Shown piece after piece: positions 17,478-24,300 of a DNA stretch of 26,901 nt. The stretch covers positions 1 to 26,901 of the forward strand of contig JWZX01003093.1 in assembly GCA_001275005.1 (NCBI GenBank), written 5' to 3'. The notes beneath the pieces are model-generated. The model was given only the letters and a program-made list of their open reading frames with translations. It was not told where the DNA came from and did no database searches. The position numbers and the translations under genes are program-made. Each line of letters starts with the position of its first letter. The first letter of the stretch is position 1. Source of the stretch: Chrysochromulina tobinii. Lineage: Eukaryota > Haptophyta > Prymnesiales > Chrysochromulinaceae.

Positions 17478-18034
17478 CGGAGGTGGCACAGGAGCGCACT
17501 CTCGAAGTTAGGTACCCTGATTGCATACTTCTGAACGAAGTTAGGTACCCTGATTGCATACTTCTGAACGTCCATCGACCCACTGCCTTGTCAGGATACG
17601 AAGGGCCCTATGACATCAACCCGAACGCGATGGCGGGGTGGGCGGCACTCAATAGGATGCTGCTCGAGCGTGGCGCCCTCGACGGCCACTACATAATCCC
17701 GGTAGCGCCTCACACAAGGCATGGAATGTACTTCAAGCCGTTCATCCTTCCACGCTGGGCGATGCACCTCCCTGACTGCAACGATTACAACGGGGTTCTA
17801 CATTGGCACAACTACATAATGCGCGGCACAGAGTGGCGATCATCAGGCGGAGGCGGACGCTCGATCCGGGCCACGAATAATCAGCTGGCGGCCATGTACG
17901 TTCGACGGCAGCGCGCCATTAATACACACGATTTGCCTCAGCGTCTAGATCCACCGATTCTGGCGCTTCCAGCAGCGGCGACGAACCCGCTGCTGCCCAG
18001 CCGGCTCATCGCTGTGGCGATCGCCCCCCCATAA
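17474..18034 (+). CDS. Hypothetical protein, second part of the two-frame locus
   Basis: About 186 codons. The nominal start is a GTG overlapping the previous stop, which is not credible for a eukaryote, so this is better read as the 3' continuation of the 16806 gene. A perfect 33-bp duplication encodes EVRYPDCILLN twice. The rest includes GYEGPYDINPNAMAGWAALN, HYIIPVAPHTRHGMYFKPF and NDYNGVLHWHNYIMRGTEW, rich in aromatic, His and Asn residues, and looks like a folded domain. The tail is Pro/Ala-rich. I recognise no family; the His/Trp-rich block could suggest metal or carbohydrate binding, but this is speculation. The stop codon lies inside the first copy of an imperfect duplication at 18020-18093. 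Confidence 0.5.
   Translation: MTEVAQERTLEVRYPDCILLNEVRYPDCILLNVHRPTALSGYEGPYDINPNAMAGWAALNRMLLERGALDGHYIIPVAPHTRHGMYFKPFILPRWAMHLPDCNDYNGVLHWHNYIMRGTEWRSSGGGGRSIRATNNQLAAMYVRRQRAINTHDLPQRLDPPILALPAAATNPLLPSRLIAVAIAPP
17504..17569 (+). repeat. Perfect 33-bp in-frame tandem duplication
   Basis: Two identical 33-base units (17504-17536, 17537-17569) beginning GAAGTTAGGTACC. They encode EVRYPDCILLN twice. No substitution separates them, so the duplication is very recent or an assembly artefact. Confidence 0.9.
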
Positions 18035-18093
18035 ATGACCTGAACCAGGCTCAGCGTACTATCGCCCCCCCATAAACGATGGCTCAGCGTACT
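18020..18093 (+). repeat. Imperfect tandem duplication spanning a stop and a start codon
   Basis: ATCGCCCCCCCATAAA plus GGCTCAGCGTACTAT occurs in two copies, at 18020-18060 and 18061-18093, the second shortened by about eight bases. The first copy carries the stop of the upstream gene (18032-18034). The second carries the first ATG of the sulfotransferase frame (18079). Confidence 0.75.
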
Positions 18094-19476
18094 ATGCGTG
18101 ACTGCTCAACAACCCCACAACCAGCGCTCGGTCGCAAGCAACTCGACATTTGCAGTGCACAGAACTCCGTTCCAGATGCCCTTTCTCAACTCCTAGTCTG
18201 GCCACGACAAGAAGAACCAGCCCTGGTTTTAAACTGCATCTCCCCTTTCCAGCCCCTTTCCCCCCCCCTTTCCCCCTCTTCCGGCTCCGTTGCATGCTGC
18301 AACCACCCTGCACAACCCTTGCACAACCACCCCCTTCGTTGCCAACCACACCGGCACTTTGTCGGCCGTGCAGGGCTTGGTGCAAGGACAAGTTTCATGC
18401 CGTCTGATGGTCCTGCGAGCAGCTCTTGCGGGCTTGTCCTCGATCGCCACGTGCCTAAAAACGCCGGCACGACGGTACGCTCGATGCTGCGTCTCAATGC
18501 CCGGCGCGGCAGCTGCGAATACATCGGCTACGACATGGGGCGCACATGGACCTCGCGTGTCGGCTTCAACCACACCAGCCTCGCCGAGCTGACCGCAGAG
18601 CTGAATGCAGAGCCACCGCCACAGCGGCGGCTGTGCGCCGAGGCGCACATGGTCGCGGGCTCCTTTTGGTCTGACCTGGCGACGCTACGCGCAGGTTCCT
18701 TTGCACGTGTGTGCCGCGTCGTCGTCATGGTGCGCGTGCGCGAGCCCTTTTCGTGGTACAGTTCGTTTTACGACTGGGCGGCGCGGCCGCGGCAACGCAC
18801 CGGCGATGCGCGCTGGGGCCAAAACTTCACCGACTGGGTGCCCCCGAATATGCAGTCGCGCTACCTGCTGCACGGCGCTGACGGGCGTGCGTCCGAGTGG
18901 GCTGACGACCTCGCTGCCAAGGCAGCGCCAGGCACGCCACGGCGCCTTAGCGCCGCGAAGTGGGCCACGCTGACTGGATGGCTCGCGCGCTGCGTCGACG
19001 TCCTCGCGCCGCTCGAGCGGTTTGACGACGCGCTCGCTCTCCTGCTTGTGCGCTCTGGGCTGCTGCTCTCAACGCTGGCGTACACGCGCACCGCGCCGCG
19101 CCCAGTGCACGGCCCATGGGACCGCCAGCAGCATCGGAACGCGCGCGTGCTCAGCGCGCGCGAGTTTTGCGAGGCCGATGCCCACGCGCGCCGTGGCTGT
19201 GCCGAGGCCGTGCGCGAGAACGCCCCCGATGACTTTCGGCTTCACGAGCTCGCCACAAGACAGTTTGCGGCGCAGTGGCAGGTTGAGGGCGCCGCGGCGG
19301 CGAGCGCCGCAGCGAGCGTCGCGGACGCGGACGCGGACCGGGGCGACACGGTGAGGCACGCGAGTGGCGGCAAGAGAGGAGGAGGGCGCGGACGGCGTGT
19401 GCGCCGATTGAAGCACCTGTCATCACGAGCAGCAGAAGAAGCCGCCGCCGAAGTTGAAGAAGCTCAGCGGCGCTAA
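18079..19476 (+). CDS. PAPS-dependent sulfotransferase (carbohydrate-type)
   Basis: 465 codons from the first ATG. Sulfotransferases move sulfate from PAPS to sugars, proteins or lipids, usually in the Golgi lumen. The 5'-phosphosulfate loop is LDRHVPKNAGTTVRSML (about 121-137; P-K-N-A-G-T-T is the family P-loop). The 3'-phosphate motif is VVVMVRVREPFSWYSSFYDW (about 214-233). Further on, LSAAKWATLTGWLARCVDVL and ALAYTRTAP-type segments fit the helical C-terminal half. Residues 1-106 are Pro/Ser/Cys-rich, from a pyrimidine-rich DNA tract that looks like UTR or intron. I suspect the real start is Met107 (18397) or an upstream exon with a signal anchor. No membrane segment is evident in the open frame. 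The tail is Ala/Glu/Arg-rich. The PAPS-type transporter follows 90 bases downstream on the same strand. Confidence 0.8.
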   Translation: MAQRTMRDCSTTPQPALGRKQLDICSAQNSVPDALSQLLVWPRQEEPALVLNCISPFQPLSPPLSPSSGSVACCNHPAQPLHNHPLRCQPHRHFVGRAGLGARTSFMPSDGPASSSCGLVLDRHVPKNAGTTVRSMLRLNARRGSCEYIGYDMGRTWTSRVGFNHTSLAELTAELNAEPPPQRRLCAEAHMVAGSFWSDLATLRAGSFARVCRVVVMVRVREPFSWYSSFYDWAARPRQRTGDARWGQNFTDWVPPNMQSRYLLHGADGRASEWADDLAAKAAPGTPRRLSAAKWATLTGWLARCVDVLAPLERFDDALALLLVRSGLLLSTLAYTRTAPRPVHGPWDRQQHRNARVLSAREFCEADAHARRGCAEAVRENAPDDFRLHELATRQFAAQWQVEGAAAASAAASVADADADRGDTVRHASGGKRGGGRGRRVRRLKHLSSRAAEEAAAEVEEAQRR

Positions 19477-19552
19477 CTGATTCGAACTATATGACTGCGG
19501 TGTGAATCGGGGTTGGCATTTCCTTTTTGGCAAGAGGACCATTAACCACATT

Positions 19553-19566
19553 CATTTCCTTTTTAG
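19553..19566 (+). other. Candidate 3' splice site upstream of the transporter
   Basis: CATTTCCTTTTTAG is a pyrimidine tract ending in AG at 19565-19566, exactly where the transporter frame opens after an in-frame TAG. The first codon is GTG, and the first ATG is 24 codons later. An upstream exon is therefore plausible. A similar CATTTCCTTTTT occurs 36 bases earlier. No donor was identified with confidence. Confidence 0.4.
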
Positions 19567-22329
19567 GTGGGTTTTTGTGGCGTCCAGGACGAGGCAGCAG
19601 CTGGCGTGGAACGCGAGTTCGCCGAGTTCGCCGGCCCAATGCGGGTTCCTGCCGATGGGCTTGCCTCTGCCAAAGCCTTGGTACATTCGCAGCTGCTCGA
19701 TCCCGTGCACAACCACACTGCAAACTCCTACATGATGCCCCCCATCATCGGGGAAGTTGACCTTCGCCTCTTGCCGAGATGGCGGATTGCGCACGAAGCG
19801 TTCGATGAGCAAGCTCCGCCATCGGCGCCCGATGATGGCGATCCTGACTCCACCGTCGATTCGCTTGTCGAGATGACGCTGCCGCCGCTGATCTCCACGG
19901 CCGTCTTCTTGGTCCTCGCCCTTATGGTCGTGTGGCTCTTCGAGTGGCGCAAGGGCTTGAAGCCGGAGAGCCGCTGGCACGCGATGGTGCGGTTCTTCTT
20001 GGATCAGCCGGCGGCGACGCCGGCGGCGGATCTGAAACTTCCACGTTCGTCATCAAGCCCCGCGTTGCTGCCCGCCGAGGAGGACTTGGACGCGGAGAAC
20101 ATAATCCTCGGCTGCCACAGGTCGTTTTGGATCGATGCGCGGGACTTGCTCCTGTGCGCGTTCGGTGTGGTGGGCATCTTCATGATCTACGGCGTCTACC
20201 AGGAGAGTGTGATGACGCGCACGTACTACAATGCCGCGCACCCGAAAGGCGAGCGCTTCACGGGTGTGAACATGCTCACGTTTGTCAACCGCCTCTTTGC
20301 CGTGATGCTGGCGCTGGTGCTGCTTGGGTTGGTGCAAGTGTGCTGCTCGCCAGGCCCGGCGAATGAGCAGTGGCAGAAGCGCGCCTCGATCTGGGAGTAT
20401 GCGATCGGCGGCTACACGAACACGATCTCGTCCGTGTGCCAGTATGGTTCGATCCACTTCATCTCCTTCCCCGTGCTCGTGCTGAGCAAGGCGTGCAAGA
20501 TGCCCACGGTCATGCTCGCGAACTTTGCGTGCTACGGTCAGCAGTACGTTCTCTTCGACTGGATGGCCTCGCTCGTGGTGCTCATGGGCGCGCTCCTCTT
20601 CCTCCTGTACGACGGGGACGCGGCGCACAAGCACGAAGGGCACATCATCGAGAATAACGTGGGCGGGCTGGTGCTCGTGATCATCTTCCTCGCGGCGGAC
20701 GCGTACACGTCCACGTGGCAGTCGGCCACGTTCAAAAAGGACACGGCGATCCTGCCCATGATGCTGCTGCTCTCCGTGTGGGGCGCCTTCTTCTCATTGG
20801 TCGGCTTGATTTCGTCCGACGAACTGGTCGAGACCATTGGCTTCTTCTCGCGCAACCCCGCGATCATCATTGAGGCCGTCGTGCTCTCGATCACCTCGGC
20901 CGTCGGCCAGCTCTTCATCCTGATCACGATCAGGCGCTTCGGGCCGCTCACCTTCGCCGCGCTCGCCACCGTTCGCCAGCTCGTAAGCGCCATCTTGAGC
21001 ATCATCATCTTCAATCACCTCATCCACATGCTCCAGATAGTGGGATTAATGCTCACCTTCGCCGCTCTCGGCTCGACCGTGCGCTACAAGATGCACGAGC
21101 GCGCGCTGCGGATCGCGCAGGCAAAGACCGATGCGGCCGCGGCCAAGAAGACGGACGCCGCGAGCGCCGACGCTGCGAGTGCCGACGCCGAGGCATTGGC
21201 CCCATGGGTGGCCCCAGCTTGGGAGGGGTCCGTGGGCCCCAAGCCGGGGGAACGGGACTACTATTGGTATCTGGGGGCGGTCTGGGTGGCGGCGGGGCTC
21301 GTGGTCGTCGTCTTCGTCGTCAAAAGCCTCCTGACCCTCGTGATGCTCAAGAAGACGCAGGAGCACGACGAGAACGCGATCCACACGACGGGCGTCGCGT
21401 ATAGCGCCGTCTCGAGCGCGTGCACGATCTTGTGGCTGATGTTTCTCTTCATGGTCCAGCCGACGTGCTTCCAGCCCATCCCCAGGCCGAGCTGGGCCAT
21501 CTTTGGCGTCATCGGCCTCGTCTCGGTCGCGGACCTCGCGCTCACCAACGTGGCGATCTCCATCCTCGACCCGCCGCAGCAGCAGTGCCTCGCCGCGCTC
21601 GCCCCCGTTTTCACCTTCGTGGTCGAGTCGACCCTCAAGCTCGAGTTCAAGCAGCCGATCATCGTCTTCTTCGTGTGCGTCATCGCCGCGGGCGCCTCCG
21701 TGGCCACCCTGACGCACATGGCAGTCAACCAGCCGCTCGACAAGTACAACGACCAAGCTTTGGGAATGGTCGCGATGATCGTGGCCTCGTTACTCTCCGG
21801 TTGCAAGCTTGTGCTGCTCCGAGCGAGCTCGATGACGTTCCGCACGCAGATGTCGCCGATCGCGACGCTCTTCTGGGTGGACACGATGGTCTTCCTCGTG
21901 CTCACGCCCTTGTCGATCGGGCTCGGCGAGATGCTCACCCTCGTCGATGCGATCACCCTCGGTCCGCCCATCCTGTCGGTAGGCGTCGCGTTCACAGGGG
22001 CGCTCGGTGGCGTGCGATTCCTCTCGGAGCTCTATGCTCTGCAGTACATGCAGGCCGTCGACCTCTCGATCGTCAACACATTCGCTGCCATCTGCTACGT
22101 GCTCCTGTGCTTCGTCATCTTCCCGAGCGACGTGCACCACTCGGGGGTCGTGCAGTGGACCGCCCTATACATCGGAAGTATCAGTGCCACATTCACCGAC
22201 CTCGTGGGCTACGTCTTAGCGGTGCGCCACTACTGGCCCGACCGGCTCGTCTTCTACAAGTGCGGCCAAGGGCTGTTTGGACGAGTTGGCCGGAGGAGCG
22301 AAGGCCGAGGCTCAAGCCGTCAAACTTGA
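19567..22329 (+). CDS. Tandem DMT transporter: SLC35B/PAPST-like half fused to a TPT-like half
   Basis: Up to 920 residues; the first ATG is codon 25 (19639). An N-terminal membrane segment (104-124) precedes module one (about 185-510). There GVYQESVMTRTY, GERFTGVNMLTFVNRLFA, CQYGSIHFISFPVLVLSKACK and LSITSAVGQLFILITIRRFGPLTF follow SLC35B2/B3 (UAA family) PAPS and nucleotide-sugar carriers closely. An Ala/Lys/Asp-rich linker (510-560) leads to module two (about 565-890). This has its own roughly ten hydrophobic segments with DLALTNVAISILDPPQQQCL and LAPVFTFVVES, resembling TPT/SLC35 carriers, and SGCKLVLLRASSMTFRTQMSP. Single-module carriers have 8-10 helices and about 350-430 residues, so this is a double-length fusion. 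It is probably in the Golgi or ER membrane, supplying PAPS to the adjacent sulfotransferase. The substrate of module two is unknown. Frame is continuous, with no break at the fusion. Confidence 0.85.
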   Translation: MGFCGVQDEAAAGVEREFAEFAGPMRVPADGLASAKALVHSQLLDPVHNHTANSYMMPPIIGEVDLRLLPRWRIAHEAFDEQAPPSAPDDGDPDSTVDSLVEMTLPPLISTAVFLVLALMVVWLFEWRKGLKPESRWHAMVRFFLDQPAATPAADLKLPRSSSSPALLPAEEDLDAENIILGCHRSFWIDARDLLLCAFGVVGIFMIYGVYQESVMTRTYYNAAHPKGERFTGVNMLTFVNRLFAVMLALVLLGLVQVCCSPGPANEQWQKRASIWEYAIGGYTNTISSVCQYGSIHFISFPVLVLSKACKMPTVMLANFACYGQQYVLFDWMASLVVLMGALLFLLYDGDAAHKHEGHIIENNVGGLVLVIIFLAADAYTSTWQSATFKKDTAILPMMLLLSVWGAFFSLVGLISSDELVETIGFFSRNPAIIIEAVVLSITSAVGQLFILITIRRFGPLTFAALATVRQLVSAILSIIIFNHLIHMLQIVGLMLTFAALGSTVRYKMHERALRIAQAKTDAAAAKKTDAASADAASADAEALAPWVAPAWEGSVGPKPGERDYYWYLGAVWVAAGLVVVVFVVKSLLTLVMLKKTQEHDENAIHTTGVAYSAVSSACTILWLMFLFMVQPTCFQPIPRPSWAIFGVIGLVSVADLALTNVAISILDPPQQQCLAALAPVFTFVVESTLKLEFKQPIIVFFVCVIAAGASVATLTHMAVNQPLDKYNDQALGMVAMIVASLLSGCKLVLLRASSMTFRTQMSPIATLFWVDTMVFLVLTPLSIGLGEMLTLVDAITLGPPILSVGVAFTGALGGVRFLSELYALQYMQAVDLSIVNTFAAICYVLLCFVIFPSDVHHSGVVQWTALYIGSISATFTDLVGYVLAVRHYWPDRLVFYKCGQGLFGRVGRRSEGRGSSRQT

Positions 22330-22385
22330 AGGGAACCGAGCTGCAGGATGCTAGGTACCTTGCAACCCTTTGGTTCTCTGGTCCT

Positions 22386-22439
22386 CTACGTTACGTTCTG
22401 CATGTCTGATACAAGCCACTACGTTACGTTTGCATGTCT
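22386..22439. repeat. Short direct repeat downstream of the transporter
   Basis: CTACGTTACGTT followed by TGCATGTCT occurs at 22386-22407 (with one extra C) and 22419-22439. It lies in the presumed transporter 3' UTR. Confidence 0.7.
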
Positions 22440-22542
22440 AAGACTTCAGGATATGCCAGGTTAAATATTTAAGGTGCCTCTGAAGATCGAAGCATGCAAA
22501 AGTTGGATACGAAACGTCAGTGGACGCCACGGTCAAGTGTAA

Positions 22543-23214
22543 ATGGCCATTCACGTTCTTCTCTCCATAGCAGTCGCCTATAGCACAACGTACGGCGACG
22601 AGCCCGGTCGCGAGTACCTCGAGGCGATGCAAAGGTCCGCGTATGAGAGCGGCGTGCTGCAGGAGCTGCTGCGCCAACGGTCGCGAGAGGAGCACCTTGA
22701 TGAGGTTGCGCTTGCCGCGGAGGTGAGCGCGATCGACATGCAAGCAGAGGAGGCAAGGCTTCTGGAGTTGCAGCCGCCTAGCGTGAGGGACGCGGCAGCA
22801 GTGCCGGTAGGGAGGCAGCTCGAGGAGTACGCGAGTCGTACAGCGAACATGGCGGGAATTGGCGAGGACCATGCAGGCGGAGGAAAGGCAGCGGGAGGAA
22901 AGGCCAGAGGAAAGGCGAAGGGTGAAGGGAAAGCCAAGGGTACCACTCAGGCTGAGGGTGACGATGTCGGCAGCACCAATCGGAGCCACCTGGCCCACGC
23001 TGCTTCGCCAGCACCGGCGAGCTCGAGCCCGGGCAACTGGACGACCGACCCAGACGAGAACATGGACGAGAAGCGGGCGACCAAGCGCGTGAACAAGTCT
23101 CGATCGTCCAGGCCGCGTCGCGACACTGAGCTGCTCAAGCGGCGCGGAATTGAGCGCGGAATGAGCGGCAGTGCAGGCATAACGACAACAACATCTTCGG
23201 TACAATTTGTGTAA
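22543..23214 (+). CDS. Hypothetical charged low-complexity protein
   Basis: 223 residues from ATG. The first half is a strongly helical, Glu/Ala/Leu-rich region (REYLEAMQRSAYESGVLQEL, then AAEVSAIDMQAEEARLLEL) with coiled-coil character. It is followed by a Gly/Lys/Ala-rich stretch (GGKAAGGKARGKAKGEGKAK) and a basic tail with KSRSSRPRRD. The Lys/Gly stretch and basic tail suggest nucleic-acid binding or a nuclear protein, but no family is recognised. The short hydrophobic N-terminus (MAIHVLLSIAVAYS) could be a weak signal sequence. Third codon positions are mostly G or C, like neighbouring genes, and an AATAAA signal lies 35 bases after the stop; both favour coding. A longer minus-strand frame over the same region is Arg/Leu-rich and looks like its shadow. 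Confidence 0.5.
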   Translation: MAIHVLLSIAVAYSTTYGDEPGREYLEAMQRSAYESGVLQELLRQRSREEHLDEVALAAEVSAIDMQAEEARLLELQPPSVRDAAAVPVGRQLEEYASRTANMAGIGEDHAGGGKAAGGKARGKAKGEGKAKGTTQAEGDDVGSTNRSHLAHAASPAPASSSPGNWTTDPDENMDEKRATKRVNKSRSSRPRRDTELLKRRGIERGMSGSAGITTTTSSVQFV

Positions 23215-23248
23215 GGCCACCTCCACTACCGGCGGCATGCGGCCTGTA

Positions 23249-23254
23249 AATAAA
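23249..23254 (+). terminator. AATAAA polyadenylation signal
   Basis: Perfect AATAAA within CTGTAAATAAAG, 35 bases after the stop of the 22543-23214 gene. The overlapping TGTAA is the alternative signal used in some algae. Position and orientation fit the 3' end of that gene. Confidence 0.5.
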
Positions 23255-23390
23255 GAGTGCCATAGGACCCACATATTTGTGAACGGCTCTTTACGTGAGT
23301 GGGTCCCAATCAATGTGCACTCGACGGCGAGCATGTACGCGGGCTCGTCCTCGTGATGGATGTAGTAGTTGATCCTCATTGTGGTGGTGT

Positions 23391-23410
23391 CGTCTCGGCC
23401 CGCCGAGACG
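23391..23410. repeat. Perfect 8-bp hairpin with 4-base loop
   Basis: CGTCTCGG and CCGAGACG pair over 8 bp around CCCG. It is isolated in intergenic sequence, with no T run after it. Function unknown and possibly chance. Confidence 0.6.
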
Positions 23411-24236
23411 GCAGACTAACGGCAGACGCGCGCCTTAGTTTGCACTCCAGACGACCAGAGCGCAAAAACGATAAAAACCGGCCTAATAGCAATCTCGCAA
23501 CGGTTCTCGTGCCGCGATGGCTCGCACGCACTGAGCTGCTCCGGCATCCGCCACGACGACGCGAGATCGCCCTCCCCTTCTGCAAAAGAAGGAAGACTTT
23601 GTCGGCTGCATGCAGCGGAGAGCTTTTCTTTGACAATACACGCCCAGCCTGTGGTGAGGCATCTACACGTGGCAAGAAGTGCGTTCTCGTTCACGATTGC
23701 AGGCGACATTACCTCCTTCAATGCGACGGCGCAGCTCAGCTTCAGCACGAACCTAGCAGTGCAATTCCCTGGCTTTGAACCCGGCACCCTAAACACGTTG
23801 AGGTGGCAGAGCTGGAATACCACGCTTCATTATAATCGCCTCAGCGGGCGACGGGCAGTCCGCCTTTAAGCGCTAAGGGGCCTGCGGCAGTTGCGGTTGT
23901 TGCACAGTAGCTCGTGTCGACCCTCCGGTCGAGTGAATCGGATCTAATCTTCCTGTATCCTGACCACATGTTCAGCCTACATGTCAGCCTACCGTGCCGT
24001 GTCGGAGAATCGATGGCATGTTGCTTGACAAATCGGCTGAAGAACTACGAGCGTCACCTACAGCTGTCGTACCATCATGCGCACCATACAATTCGACACA
24101 TGTACCTGCAACTTAGCGGTTGCTGCGCCGCCATAATGTTGAGCATACTGTATAGTTAGGGACCTAGTACTGGAGACCGAGCCAGAAACGGCGTGGGCTC
24201 GAAGGCACTGCGGTAAGTCTCATGTCGCACGTATCC

Positions 24237-24300
24237 TGGGTCGTTCAGCCCTCGAGAGACGAGAGCAATGGGTCGTTCAGCCCTCGAGGGTCGAGAGCAG
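24237..24300. repeat. 32-bp tandem duplication across the DOP1 stop codon
   Basis: Two 32-base units (24237-24268 and 24269-24300) start TGGGTCGTTCAGCCCTCGAG and differ at a few bases near the end. The DOP1 stop (24277-24279) and its last codons lie in the right-hand unit; the left-hand unit is a second copy of the gene end in the 3' UTR. Confidence 0.85.

Larger units (their letters stand above)
23215..24236. other. Convergent intergenic region, no supported gene
   Basis: About 1 kb between the 22543 gene and the DOP1 3' flank. It is lower in GC than the coding regions. It contains the poly(A) signal at 23249 and an 8-bp perfect hairpin at 23391-23410. Open frames here are short and without motifs. 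Confidence 0.5.

Noticed and set aside
22438-23379. Minus-strand open frame of 313 codons over the 22543-23214 gene
   Set aside because: The translation is Arg/Leu/Ser-rich without structure. The plus-strand frame has better codon-position composition and a poly(A) signal after it.
23391-23410. Rho-independent terminator
   Set aside because: The 8-bp stem is not followed by a T run, and the sequence is eukaryotic, so it was kept only as a hairpin.
23755-23800. tRNA-like T-arm sequence (GGGTTCAAAGCC on the minus strand)
   Set aside because: The flanking stem does not pair properly, and I found no matching A box, D arm or acceptor stem at the right distance.
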